Positions 26,820 to 34,030 of a stretch of DNA of 64,000 nt are shown in pieces; position 1 is the first letter of the stretch, and the number at the start of each line of letters is the position of its first letter. The stretch is from positions 62,001 to 126,000 of the forward strand of contig NZ_BKAU01000007.1 of the NCBI RefSeq assembly GCF_007992715.1, read 5' to 3'. The stretch is from Chitinophaga cymbidii. Lineage in GTDB: Bacteria; Bacteroidota; Bacteroidia; Chitinophagales; Chitinophagaceae. Both the position numbers and the translations under genes were made by a program. Below the pieces are notes generated by a model. The model did not search any database, was not told the origin of the DNA, and saw nothing but the letters and a program-made list of their open reading frames with translations.

Positions 26820-28016
26820 TCATGGCTTCCGCCGCCTCTTTTTCCTCTTCAGCAGTTCCGACGGTAGGTATTCTCCTTGTGGATGCGTGTCTGTAGTCAG
26901 CTCGTGGAGGAGCTTCGCGGAGTCGATAAAGAGAAAGTCTGCCACCGCTGGGGTTTGGGCCAGCAGTGTGATGGATTTCGACCCAGCGGCATCCAGACGT
27001 AGGCTATGGATGACATCCGGAGCCCGAAAACCCTCTCCACGAACTGAGATCACGGTACGGTTAAGGTGGTCGATCAGGAATAGATCGGGGCTGCCACCAC
27101 TCTTGGCCTGGTGGCAAGTTATGCTAGCGCGCTCCAGGAATCTACGGGCAGCTCCGGGTGATCTCGACGCCAAAACCTTCTCAACCACCTGACGTAACCG
27201 GCGCCGCTTCTGTATTCCCAAGACACGATTTGCGTCCATCTTCTTTTCGAGAGCGGCAAGCACTGGCCGGCCGTAAATACTACTCGCCGCGATAGGAATA
27301 CCAACCTTACCGCCCTCACTGTCCACAATCGAATAGGTCAGCCCCCGATGGCTCCAGCATCGGCTTCCAGGTAATCCAGGATCTGCAACTACATTGTAGC
27401 ACCTCAAAACGGCATTCAGTTCCTCCAGCGAGGTGTACCGGAAAGTGGAGGTTATTTCCCGGACGATATTGGAAATAGCTGCTTTAGTCTCGGCTTTGCC
27501 GTATATTACCGGCTTTATGACCGCAGGGAGATCGACCCGTTGGCAGCGACCTTCGGCCACAACCAGGCCATAGATTTGCTCCAGTGCCTTCCTGGCGGGC
27601 TCCGATTTCTCCCGTCCGATGTTATGAAGGCTGATTGCTTTACCATCTGTTCGGATATTCGTTGTAACGATATGGATATGCGGATGCCCCGCATCGTGAT
27701 GCTGATAAACCAGAAATGGCTGGTCCGCGAAACCGATCCGCTGCATGTAATCGGCGGCGAGATACTGGAGCGTACCAAGCGCCAGTTGTTCGCCAGGAGC
27801 AAAGTTGAGTGAGATATGAACGGTGTTTGTTTTCACCTTTTTATTTCTTTTGATAAGTGAATCGAACCGGGCGAGTTTCTGCCGGACTGTCAAATCGTCT
27901 GCATCGCATCCGAAGCGGGAAGAAAGGATCAACGTCGCCTTTCCCTCGGCCAGCTTCGATTCGTTGTAATGCAAAGCGGACTTTATCGACCTGCCGCAGG
28001 ATATTTTGGCAACCAT
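26820..28016 (-). CDS. mobB: MobB relaxase (mobilisation nuclease)
   Basis: 398 residues. The relaxase domain occupies the first half: MVAKISCGRSIKSALHYN at the start, the likely nucleophile Tyr17, and the HUH-type metal site HHDAGHPHIHIV near residue 130. It nicks the ICE at oriT and covalently carries the strand. The C-terminal half is basic and less conserved. The start lies inside the end of mobA (34-bp overlap), so the two are co-translated. Confidence 0.92.
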   Translation of the reverse strand: MVAKISCGRSIKSALHYNESKLAEGKATLILSSRFGCDADDLTVRQKLARFDSLIKRNKKVKTNTVHISLNFAPGEQLALGTLQYLAADYMQRIGFADQPFLVYQHHDAGHPHIHIVTTNIRTDGKAISLHNIGREKSEPARKALEQIYGLVVAEGRCQRVDLPAVIKPVIYGKAETKAAISNIVREITSTFRYTSLEELNAVLRCYNVVADPGLPGSRCWSHRGLTYSIVDSEGGKVGIPIAASSIYGRPVLAALEKKMDANRVLGIQKRRRLRQVVEKVLASRSPGAARRFLERASITCHQAKSGGSPDLFLIDHLNRTVISVRGEGFRAPDVIHSLRLDAAGSKSITLLAQTPAVADFLFIDSAKLLHELTTDTHPQGEYLPSELLKRKKRRRKP

Positions 28017-28405
28017 ACTTTAGCGATATGCGTGACGAGTTCCAGAAGCCTGTCGATCTTGGGTTCGATTTTCTTGTACTGGTCAAAGGCCGTTCTGGCG
28101 TAAAAAGCCTTCCGCTGTGGTTCAGGGTATGTATTGAAATGTTTTGTTATCTGATTTATATTCACGCCGATGGCACGGATTTCTCCGCGAAGGGCCGCAA
28201 GCTCCTCCATCACGGTATCGAGGCTCCGATCATAAGTGATTGTCCTGATTACGCGGTTGTTAAGAATGTCGCGGATCAGCCCGGCCATTTCGTTATGCTC
28301 GGAACGGCAAAGTAGCAACTCGAGTTCCTCGAACTTCGCGGAAGTAACCCGCGTTTCAACACGGTGAACGAGTGCAATTTCTTCTGGAGTTTTCTTTCTT
28401 GCCAC
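27983..28405 (-). CDS. mobA: MobA relaxosome accessory protein
   Basis: 140 residues from a GTG start at 28405 (VARKKTPEEIALVHR), preferred over ATG 28453 because the extension reads through the hairpin region and lacks family similarity. It has a ribbon-helix-helix-like start and the conserved LRGEIRAIGVNINQITKHFN block. Such proteins bind oriT and help the relaxase. It overlaps mobB. Confidence 0.8.
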   Translation of the reverse strand: MARKKTPEEIALVHRVETRVTSAKFEELELLLCRSEHNEMAGLIRDILNNRVIRTITYDRSLDTVMEELAALRGEIRAIGVNINQITKHFNTYPEPQRKAFYARTAFDQYKKIEPKIDRLLELVTHIAKVWLPKYPAAGR

Positions 28406-28429
28406 GGTAAAATATTTAGCGACAGCACA

Positions 28430-28500
28430 GCTTTGCCGCACAGGCAAAGCCATTGTTGTCTACAACAATACATCTTGCTCCCTGCCGCGAAGGCAGGGAG
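28430..28500. other. Three consecutive perfect hairpins: candidate oriT
   Basis: GCTTTGCC/GGCAAAGC (28430-28450), ATTGTTGT/ACAACAAT (28452-28469) and CTCCCTGCC/GGCAGGGAG (28478-28500) are perfect inverted repeats packed in 71 bp, immediately upstream of mobA. Closely spaced inverted repeats next to mob genes are the usual form of an origin of transfer. The nick site itself cannot be read. A terminator or mobA leader is the alternative. Confidence 0.55.
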
Positions 28501-28577
28501 ATACATTCACCCCTTTCTGTGGAAGGCGGCTCATGTAATTGAGTGAAAGACGGCGGAAGATGTGCTCCGCGGGGATG

Positions 28578-28793
28578 CTAGGAATCTTCAAAAGGCGGCT
28601 CCTGTTGCCTCAGCCCGGTGACAATGGAGGTGATTTCCACCACCAGGATCATCTTGACCATATCATCTTTCAATTGGGGAAATTCACCGGCGATCAATTC
28701 GATCTCAGCTTCGTCGAGAATGCGAGCGAACCCGGTGTCTTCATCGTAGATGCCCCAAGCCTCCGGAAATTTCCGTACTACCCACATAAGCAT
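28578..28793 (-). CDS. Small hypothetical ICE protein
   Basis: 71 residues, acidic (FPEAWGIYDEDTGFARILDEAEIELIAGEFPQ is in two adjoining blocks, positions ~9-40). No known motif. Direction, spacing (23 bp after the next gene) and coding-like composition support a real gene. Function unknown. Confidence 0.45.
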   Translation of the reverse strand: MLMWVVRKFPEAWGIYDEDTGFARILDEAEIELIAGEFPQLKDDMVKMILVVEITSIVTGLRQQEPPFEDS

Positions 28794-28816
28794 CTGTTTT
28801 TATATATAAAAGCGAA

Positions 28817-29050
28817 TCAGTTGAGACGCCGGTTATACAGCGAAGGCTGCATCACGAACACGCCGACGATCCACTTGTGGGCGATCCCTTTCCATCGGAG
28901 GTAAGTTGCACCACGGGTATTACACCAGTTCCTAGCCTCATAGTAGAGGAAAAAGTCACGGGCTTCCTTGTTGGGTAATCCCTTTTGCTGAAAGTAAATC
29001 AGCACATGCTCGAAGCGCGGCGGAACGCCGCAAAGGTTTCTCTTACTCAT
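28817..29050 (-). CDS. Small hypothetical ICE protein
   Basis: 77 residues. VPPRFEHVLIYFQQKGL and ARDFFLYYEARNW resemble a small conserved protein found next to excisionase-like genes in Bacteroidota elements (recalled, unnamed). It starts 2 bp after the stop of the HTH gene, so both are probably one transcript. Function unknown. Confidence 0.55.
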   Translation of the reverse strand: MSKRNLCGVPPRFEHVLIYFQQKGLPNKEARDFFLYYEARNWCNTRGATYLRWKGIAHKWIVGVFVMQPSLYNRRLN

Positions 29051-29052
29051 AC

Positions 29053-29421
29053 TTATGCCTTTTTGGCACCCTTTAGCGGAACTGAATTCCGATGAAAATG
29101 CTGGCGCCGGTCCTGCAATACCTTGTTGATTTCATCCGCATTGTAGAAAATGGTTCCACCGATTTTCGTGAATGGAAGGGTACCGTTTGCCCGAAGGTTG
29201 AGCAAAGTACCGGGAGAACAATCCAACAGTCTGCATACCTGTTGGGTCTTTACCCAGCTTCTTCCGGCTGGTGGAGCCCCGCTCTTTTCAGTAAGCATTC
29301 GGCGCATCGCCTGCAGCAATTCCTCCTGGAACTGCTGGAGATCTCCTAGCGTTACCAATTGATCTCTGTATATCGCCCTTCGGCTGCTCGCTGGCTCTTT
29401 CTGCGTTCTGTCCATTTTCAC
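29053..29421 (-). CDS. Excisionase-like MerR/AlpA-type HTH protein
   Basis: 122 residues. A coiled helical N-terminus (LGDLQQFQEELLQAMRRML) leads to a winged HTH: WVKTQQVCRLLDCSPGTLLN, then LRANGTLPFTKIGGTIFYN, the helix-turn-helix-17 form seen in Xis-like proteins of Bacteroidota ICEs. It probably bends DNA for excision or represses the mob side. It begins 62 bp after the terminator of the sigma/Cas12f unit, so it is separately transcribed. Confidence 0.8.
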   Translation of the reverse strand: MKMDRTQKEPASSRRAIYRDQLVTLGDLQQFQEELLQAMRRMLTEKSGAPPAGRSWVKTQQVCRLLDCSPGTLLNLRANGTLPFTKIGGTIFYNADEINKVLQDRRQHFHRNSVPLKGAKKA

Positions 29422-29483
29422 AGCGTTTTCCCAAAAGTATTGCCGTGGGGAAGCGGGCTTTCATAGTCACTTTCCTAGTTTGG

Positions 29484-29516
29484 AAAAAAAACTTCGACCG
29501 GGCGAGCCGGCCGAAG
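29484..29516 (-). terminator. Strong intrinsic terminator of the sigma-Cas12f-RNA unit
   Basis: On the minus strand a 10-bp stem (CTTCGGCCGG with CCGGTCGAAG, one G-U pair, 5-nt loop) is followed by eight U. On the plus strand the same position is a mismatch (A-C) and no T-run follows, so the terminator works leftward only. It lies 129 bp after the last hairpin repeat and gives the non-coding RNA a defined 3' end. Confidence 0.85.
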
Positions 29517-29644
29517 GCTTGAAATAAATGGATCGTTTTCACTCCAAAAAATCAGGCATTTATGAAACTATACAGAAGGGGAGAATTGAAAAAAGCTCCC
29601 CGTTGCTTATGAGATTTTTCAACTGTTGGCAATTTTTTTAGAAT

Positions 29645-29837
29645 GGACGATGTAGAAACATCGTCCCGCTTATCCCATGTTGCATTCGTCCCTTAACCCA
29701 TGTATGAAGAATAAGTTAGCTTTAGTTAAACGGGACAATGTAGAAACACTGTCCCTTGCGTTCATGCTATAAATCGAAGATATGACTCCACAAAGTTGCG
29801 TTCAATAAAGTGAAGGGACGGTGTAGAAACACCATCC
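29645..29837 (-). repeat. Three hairpin repeats, consensus GGACRRTGTTTCTACAYYGTCC
   Basis: Units at 29816-29837, 29732-29755 and 29645-29666, spaced 84 and 87 bp. Each is a 9-10-bp stem closed by the loop TTCT on the minus strand, with TGTTTCTACA invariant. Stem bases differ between units, and in minus-strand RNA every pair is kept (two G-U wobbles); the plus strand would have A-C mismatches. The DNA between the units is unrelated. It looks like a degenerate CRISPR-type array or a multi-guide RNA rather than a transposon repeat. Confidence 0.75.
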
Positions 29838-29954
29838 AATTCAGCAGCTTTTGATATATTGGCAAACGAAACTAAATCTCGGAACCAAAATAATCCTGTT
29901 GTATCCCCGATCTTACAAGCACCAGGAAGAACAGTTGTTTAGCTAAACCCATAT

Positions 29955-30003
29955 AACCAGATCGCCCATATTGTCCAGCCTGTAAACCAGATCGCCCACA
30001 TTG
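29955..30003. repeat. Short direct repeat, two 19-bp copies
   Basis: AACCAGATCGCCCATATTG (29955-29973) and AACCAGATCGCCCACATTG (29985-30003) differ at one base, with a 30-bp period. It lies between the Cas12f-like gene and the hairpin repeats. It could be part of the RNA scaffold, a protein-binding iteron, or a leftover insertion-sequence end of the multi-repeat type. Confidence 0.7.
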
Positions 30004-30120
30004 CTTCCCGTTTTCCTTTCAAACCGTAGATGATATGGTTGTTTAGATTCAGGTTTAGTGAGTGCTTCTTGCCTCACTCTGCGGGTGAACAAGCACCCTC
30101 AAATAATATCAAAGAACTTT

Positions 30121-31218
30121 TCATTCTGAAATAACCTTAATACCTGCCTGTTCAGCCTTATACCGTATTTTCTCTTTCAGCCCATGATAACTCCAGTTCC
30201 GCAATAAAAACTGATCTACCTTTGCATATTCCTCTTTCTCCTCTTGCTGCTCCAGAACAAGCGTACCAGCATTCAGCTTGACACACATATCCACCAGCAT
30301 TTTGCTGTATAAATGCAACTTATTGTTAACGTAATTCTGTTCCTTTTCTGCAAAAGCATGTAGACGTTGCTTCTGTCGTTTCATACCATTTTTTGCCCGA
30401 CAATATTTCAGAGAACGCTGAATGCGTGATCTGGCATGTTGGATTGCCACGCGCCGGTAAAGGAAGTCTTCCTTTGTCCCAATCTCGTATCGTTTACTCT
30501 GAAATCGCAGAACAATCGGCACTTCCAGACTCAACGATGCTTCGGCTATCAGTTCAGGATTCAGCTCGCGGTTTTCCTTTGGAAATTTGAATACAGCCAA
30601 CAAATAAATTTTGTTTTTTTCAATCTTTATCGAACTAATTCCAAGTTTGTATTCACCATTCAGATATCTTTCCCACATAACACGCTTATCGGTGTAATCG
30701 CTTCCGAAGTATGTTTGAAAATGCAACCCGTAAACCGAGAATGTGTAATAATTTCCCTTCTCTACCAGAGTCATTTTCCGAAAAGCTGAAGGAGGCAATG
30801 GAATCGGAATGGTTCTCTTATAGTTTCTCAGAGATCGTTCCCCCTTTTGATATGCAGTACGTTCGGAGTTATATTTAGTTACGAGTAAATTGTTCAATGT
30901 TCCTAAAATCGTCATTGGCAATTCGCCTTTAAACTTGCTGCTTAATACCTGATATGTCGAATTCATTTTGCTAGTAGTCAAAATACCGTCGGCATCTTTC
31001 CGCATGTCAGTTAGTTTGATTTTCATATCATCATGTATATACATAATCTCCTTCACTTGCTCCTGGAGGAAGTGGTGGGTAAAAATGTAATTGGCTGCCC
31101 GGAAGCAGATATGACGCCACATACGCAATGTTGCCCATGTGTCCGCCCGTACAACCGGATCATCGCTTCCAATCAACAATTGAATTTTTCTTGTTACTAT
31201 TACTTCTTTTTGCGGCAT
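30121..31218 (-). CDS. Nuclease-dead Cas12f-like RNA-guided protein
   Basis: 365 residues. By eye it aligns with Cas12f1: IPIPLPP and GNYYTFSV (WED/REC region); YLNGEYKLGISSIKIEKNKIYLLAVF before RuvC; a long basic bridge-helix stretch RRVAIQHARSRIQRSLKYCR; and GTLVLEQQ then LLRNWSYHGLKEKIRYKAEQAGIKVI. The RuvC-I aspartate position falls in ASLSLEVPIV as Ser228; the RuvC-II glutamate (Glu323) is kept. The protein stops where Cas12f continues into the zinc ribbon and RuvC-III aspartate, so DNA cleavage is not expected. It overlaps the sigma gene by 59 bp. Best reading: an RNA-guided DNA-binding protein that recruits the sigma factor. Confidence 0.75.
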   Translation of the reverse strand: MPQKEVIVTRKIQLLIGSDDPVVRADTWATLRMWRHICFRAANYIFTHHFLQEQVKEIMYIHDDMKIKLTDMRKDADGILTTSKMNSTYQVLSSKFKGELPMTILGTLNNLLVTKYNSERTAYQKGERSLRNYKRTIPIPLPPSAFRKMTLVEKGNYYTFSVYGLHFQTYFGSDYTDKRVMWERYLNGEYKLGISSIKIEKNKIYLLAVFKFPKENRELNPELIAEASLSLEVPIVLRFQSKRYEIGTKEDFLYRRVAIQHARSRIQRSLKYCRAKNGMKRQKQRLHAFAEKEQNYVNNKLHLYSKMLVDMCVKLNAGTLVLEQQEEKEEYAKVDQFLLRNWSYHGLKEKIRYKAEQAGIKVISE

Positions 31219-32011
31219 TTGGATTCGTCGTTTTAAGGATTTCGACTGCGTCGAAGTATAGATTTAATATTCTTTCCGGCGTCTTACCGAGTTTAATGGA
31301 AATTTGGTCAAAGCTCAGGCGGCTATATGCGCGTAGCCTATAAACTTCCGCCTGTTCCGGTGTCAAGCTCAGCCTGTAACGCTCTTCGATATACTGTTCA
31401 AGCGGCGTCCTGATCGTCATCTGCGTCTTTATTAAGTATTCCTTTAATGTGTTCGTGCTTTTACGGATCATTCGGGCGATGGTTTGATAGGGCACTTTAA
31501 ACTTTTGGGCTATTTCCTTCTCGGAAAGGCCATAGTGCGCATAGAGGCGCATTACATTTTGCTTTGTAGCCGGTAAGTATCGGATGGCTTTCAGAATAGC
31601 ATCAAGCAGGGCATCCTTCACATCGATTTCTTCAAAATTTAGTGCGTCTTCCTCCCAGCTGACACTCGCGTGGAAGGTATTCTCGGCATAGTCGATATAA
31701 CTTACCCTACGGCTGAATTTCCCAACGGCTGACGCGAAATAGGCGCTGCATTCCCACCGAACACAAAGGCGCAAGAATCGCAAAAGGTGGAGGGCACTGG
31801 TGATCCGCTCCCGGAGATACCACGCTTTCAGAAAGGCTTCCTGCAGAAATGTGCTAACAAGGAAATCGTCGTTTACAATCTGCATACCGTGAAAATACAC
31901 GGGGCCGTGGAGGTGCTTATAAAAAAAGTTAAGCCCCATTTCATTACCCGCCTTGAAAAGCTGGAAGTAGTGAAGGTTCTGTATCGTGCCCCGAAGAACT
32001 TCATATTCCAT
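31160..32011 (-). CDS. ECF-type sigma factor with extra C-terminal HTH
   Basis: 283 residues. Region 2 lies at about 45-95 (DDFLVSTFLQEAFLKAWYLR) and region 4 at 143-195 (LPATKQNVMRLYAHYGLSEK, then IAQKFKVPYQTIARMI). A further ~80 residues contain a second HTH-like block at 215-262 (LTPEQAEVYRLRAYSRLSFD, then QISIKLGKTPERILNLYFDA), absent from ordinary ECF factors. No anti-sigma gene is adjacent. The overlap with the Cas12f-like gene implies coupled production. Nuclease-dead Cas12f proteins paired with ECF sigma factors have been reported in Bacteroidota as RNA-guided transcription systems (from memory). Confidence 0.8.
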   Translation of the reverse strand: MEYEVLRGTIQNLHYFQLFKAGNEMGLNFFYKHLHGPVYFHGMQIVNDDFLVSTFLQEAFLKAWYLRERITSALHLLRFLRLCVRWECSAYFASAVGKFSRRVSYIDYAENTFHASVSWEEDALNFEEIDVKDALLDAILKAIRYLPATKQNVMRLYAHYGLSEKEIAQKFKVPYQTIARMIRKSTNTLKEYLIKTQMTIRTPLEQYIEERYRLSLTPEQAEVYRLRAYSRLSFDQISIKLGKTPERILNLYFDAVEILKTTNPNAAKRSNSNKKNSIVDWKR

Positions 32012-32071
32012 ATCGAAAAATTTATTTGATTTCGAATTTCTCGCTATGATTCAAAGTTCCGCACAGAGCCC

Positions 32072-32127
32072 GTTGTAACCTACCACTGAAGGTTGTACTT
32101 TACCACGATTCCCTTGTATTTTACAAC
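32072..32127. promoter_or_regulatory. Repeated GTTGTA motifs in the sigma/XRE divergent region
   Basis: GTTGTAA (32072-32078), GTTGTAC (32092-32098) and inverted TTACAAC (32121-32127) lie between the divergent sigma and XRE genes. The first two are exactly 20 bp apart. They are good candidates for operators of the XRE protein, controlling both directions. Confidence 0.45.
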
Positions 32128-32154
32128 CGGGATTTCAAGTATTAGCATTTTCGT

Positions 32155-32162
32155 TATATTTG
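32155..32162 (+). promoter_or_regulatory. Candidate -7 box of the XRE gene
   Basis: TATATTTG fits the Bacteroidota TAnnTTTG element, 22 bp before the ATG at 32184. It overlaps the alternative start at 32160, which favours the downstream ATG. A matching -33 TTTG is not obvious. Confidence 0.45.
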
Positions 32163-32183
32163 GGCATCGAAATACCTTTATCC

Positions 32184-32594
32184 ATGCGCACTACGAATTC
32201 ACCGCATATCGGACAAAATGTAAAGGCTTTACTTGCCCTACTGAACATTAAACAGGAAACGCTTGCGTCTGAGCTGGACGTGAGCCAGCAGCAGGTATCG
32301 AAAATTCTGCAAAAGGAAGAAATCGACAAAGCACTGCTCCAGCAGATTGCAGATGTGATGAATATTCCCGTGGAAGCTATTGAAAACTATTCAAGCGAAG
32401 CGTTTGTGCAGTTTATCGGGAACACTTATCACATCAATACGCACGACAATTCTAACCAGGCGCAATACCAATATCAGCCGTCCTTCAACTATGCTGACAA
32501 ACTTGTTGAGTATCTGGAAAGAACCATTAAAGAAAAGGATACGCAAATAGATAAGCTGAAAGCGGAGTTGGAAGCATTAAAGAAAAAGCACTAA
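32184..32594 (+). CDS. XRE-family HTH regulator with C-terminal coiled coil
   Basis: 136 residues from ATG 32184 (MRTTNSPHIGQNVKALL), chosen over a non-standard site at 32160 because a -7 box covers the latter. The HTH at about 10-60 reads LASELDVSQQQVSKILQKEE. A Tyr/Gln-rich linker and a Lys/Glu coiled coil (YLERTIKEKDTQIDKLKAEL) follow, probably for oligomerisation. It is divergent from the sigma-Cas12f unit and convergent with the integrase, so it is well placed to repress the sigma unit or govern ICE state. Confidence 0.85.
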   Translation: MRTTNSPHIGQNVKALLALLNIKQETLASELDVSQQQVSKILQKEEIDKALLQQIADVMNIPVEAIENYSSEAFVQFIGNTYHINTHDNSNQAQYQYQPSFNYADKLVEYLERTIKEKDTQIDKLKAELEALKKKH

Positions 32595-32612
32595 TCGAAC
32601 TTCATACAATAG

Positions 32613-32640
32613 AAAAAGGGAGCTTGCAGCTCCCTTTTTT
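32613..32640. terminator. Bidirectional terminator between XRE and integrase genes
   Basis: GGGAGCT and AGCTCCC form a 7-bp stem with a 3-nt loop, preceded by A5 and followed by T6, so it has U-tracts on both strands. It serves the convergent XRE (+) and integrase (-) genes. Confidence 0.85.
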
Positions 32641-32645
32641 GTTAC

Positions 32646-33974
32646 TCAAACTGCAATTGCTGGATCTTCCCATTGTGAGAGCAGGTGCTGCATTTCCACT
32701 ACCTTCAATTCCCCCTTCACGGTAAACAACTTCTTCTCCAAATCGCTCATATTAACACTTATGTTTCTATTTGACACACGGGCATAAATTTGCGTAGTGC
32801 GGATATTTGTATGCCCCAGCATCCTACTCACTGTTTCCAGGGGGATGCCATTGTCAAGGCAAACCGTTGTTGCGAAGGTGTGTCGTGCTACGTGGGTAGA
32901 CAACGTCACGCCAATTTCACAAATGTCCCCGACTTCCTTCAGATAACCATTGTAATGCTGGTAGGATCTTACAGGGAGTAGACAATTATTGGCGATGCAA
33001 TACGGATCGTCTACATACATGTCCACGATCGCGGCGGGTATCGGCAGCAGGGGGAGGCACTCAGGGTTCCCGGTTTTTAGCCGGTCGATCTTGATCCACC
33101 GTTTCCCGTCATTTCCTATGAAAATCATATCACGCCTCAAATCCTGCACCTCCTGAAAAGCATAGCCCGTGAAGCAGGCAAAAAGGAACACATTGCGAAC
33201 ATGGTCGAGCCTGGGTATAAAGGACTTTCGGCTCAACCGGATGATCTCCGGCATCGTCAGGCATAGCCTGGGAGGTTGCTTGTAGGTAGTTTTAAAGCCT
33301 GCCCAAGGGTTCTTATTCAACCATTCCTTTCTGTCCGCAATCGTGAGCAATTCCTTGGTGTTTTTCAGGTATTTCATCGCCGTATTCTTCTTTATACCAT
33401 GCTGCACTAATAAAAACTGAAGGAAATCGTCGCAAAGGGAACTGCGAACCTGCGAAAGAGAAATATCCCATTTGTGGAACGTAAAGTGGAGGAATGCTCG
33501 CAATTTGTTTTTCGTAACCTTCCACCGCTTCAAAGTATTGGGGGAGCGTTCGTCCACCTTGACGAGCTGCGCCAGTTTGCTATACTTATAATTCAATGCC
33601 TGCAACAGGGTGCGTTCCGGCGGCGGGGGAGTTGATTGTTCCTTTACGAGTTCACCGGAGTATGACCGCTTCAACAGATCGGCCGATACCCGTTCATAAT
33701 GCTGGGAGAGAAAAAAATAATGGGTGTTGAGGTCGGTAAGTATTTGGGAAATCTCACTCGACAGTTGCATGGCCTCTTTTTTCTCAGGGTGTACGGAGAC
33801 ATTCACATTCTCGCGCTCCTGATCCCAAAAATCGGGGAAAATTTTTCGCCCGAGGGAAAATTCAGCCCGTTCGCCGTCAACCGTAATTCTTGCCCAAATC
33901 GGCGCTTTGCCGTCCTTACTTGCTTTCTTCTTCGAGAGGAAGAATAAGATGGAAAGATGTTCGTTAACTTTCAT
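32646..33974 (-). CDS. int: Tyrosine-recombinase integrase of the ICE
   Basis: 442 residues from ATG 33974 (MKVNEHLSILFFLSKKKAS), the usual start of Bacteroidota integrases with an N-terminal arm-binding domain; the frame runs open to 34022. A core-binding SAM-like domain is followed by the catalytic domain with HVARHTFAT (His and Arg) and LGHTNIRTTQIYAR (His and Tyr nucleophile). The first catalytic Arg, normally in a TGLRxxE context, is replaced in FTGYAFQEVQDL, as in IntDOT-like enzymes. It mediates integration next to tRNA-Lys. Confidence 0.92.
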   Translation of the reverse strand: MKVNEHLSILFFLSKKKASKDGKAPIWARITVDGERAEFSLGRKIFPDFWDQERENVNVSVHPEKKEAMQLSSEISQILTDLNTHYFFLSQHYERVSADLLKRSYSGELVKEQSTPPPPERTLLQALNYKYSKLAQLVKVDERSPNTLKRWKVTKNKLRAFLHFTFHKWDISLSQVRSSLCDDFLQFLLVQHGIKKNTAMKYLKNTKELLTIADRKEWLNKNPWAGFKTTYKQPPRLCLTMPEIIRLSRKSFIPRLDHVRNVFLFACFTGYAFQEVQDLRRDMIFIGNDGKRWIKIDRLKTGNPECLPLLPIPAAIVDMYVDDPYCIANNCLLPVRSYQHYNGYLKEVGDICEIGVTLSTHVARHTFATTVCLDNGIPLETVSRMLGHTNIRTTQIYARVSNRNISVNMSDLEKKLFTVKGELKVVEMQHLLSQWEDPAIAV

Positions 33975-33986
33975 TTCGCACAAGTT

Positions 33987-34012
33987 TTTAGGTTTTTGAA
34001 TAAGCCTAAAAC
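33987..34012. promoter_or_regulatory. Inverted repeat in the integrase leader
   Basis: TTTTAGG (33987-33993) and CCTAAAA (34006-34012) flank 12 nt and end 13 bp before the integrase ATG. It could be a binding site for an ICE regulator or a leader hairpin. Confidence 0.4.
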
Positions 34013-34030
34013 CGCTACGCAATCAATGGT

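Larger units (their letters stand above)
29484..30120 (-). ncRNA. Putative guide/scaffold RNA region downstream of the Cas12f-like gene
   Basis: This 637-bp stretch has no credible gene but is highly structured on the minus strand. In order: hairpins 30098-30083 (GGGTG/CACCC) and 30078-30057 (AGTGAG/CTCACT); a 19-bp direct repeat of period 30 (29955-30003); three related hairpin repeats (29837-29645); a 6-bp GGGGAG/CTCCCC stem (about 29601-29578); and the U8 terminator. Co-orientation with the Cas12f-like gene and wobble-preserving stems indicate that it is transcribed leftward as RNA. Mature ends and guide segments cannot be defined without RNA data. Confidence 0.65.

Noticed and set aside
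28276..28506. Leftward gene covering the three hairpins before mobA
   Set aside because: Overlaps mobA in another frame, and its sequence is explained by the inverted repeats.
29288..29542. Small leftward gene overlapping the HTH gene start
   Set aside because: It runs through the U8 terminator hairpin and into the well-supported HTH gene in another frame; no domain.
29645..29837. Ordinary CRISPR array
   Set aside because: Only three units, 60+ nt between them, stems differ in sequence, and no adaptation genes (cas1/cas2). Reported as a hairpin-repeat RNA region instead.
29955..30003. IS21-type insertion sequence end
   Set aside because: Two similar repeats alone are not enough; no istA/istB remnants or opposite end were seen.
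30121..31218. Active TnpB transposon nuclease (IS605/IS607 type)
   Set aside because: No TnpA, no recognisable element ends, RuvC-I Asp missing, zinc ribbon and RuvC-III absent, and it overlaps a sigma factor gene.
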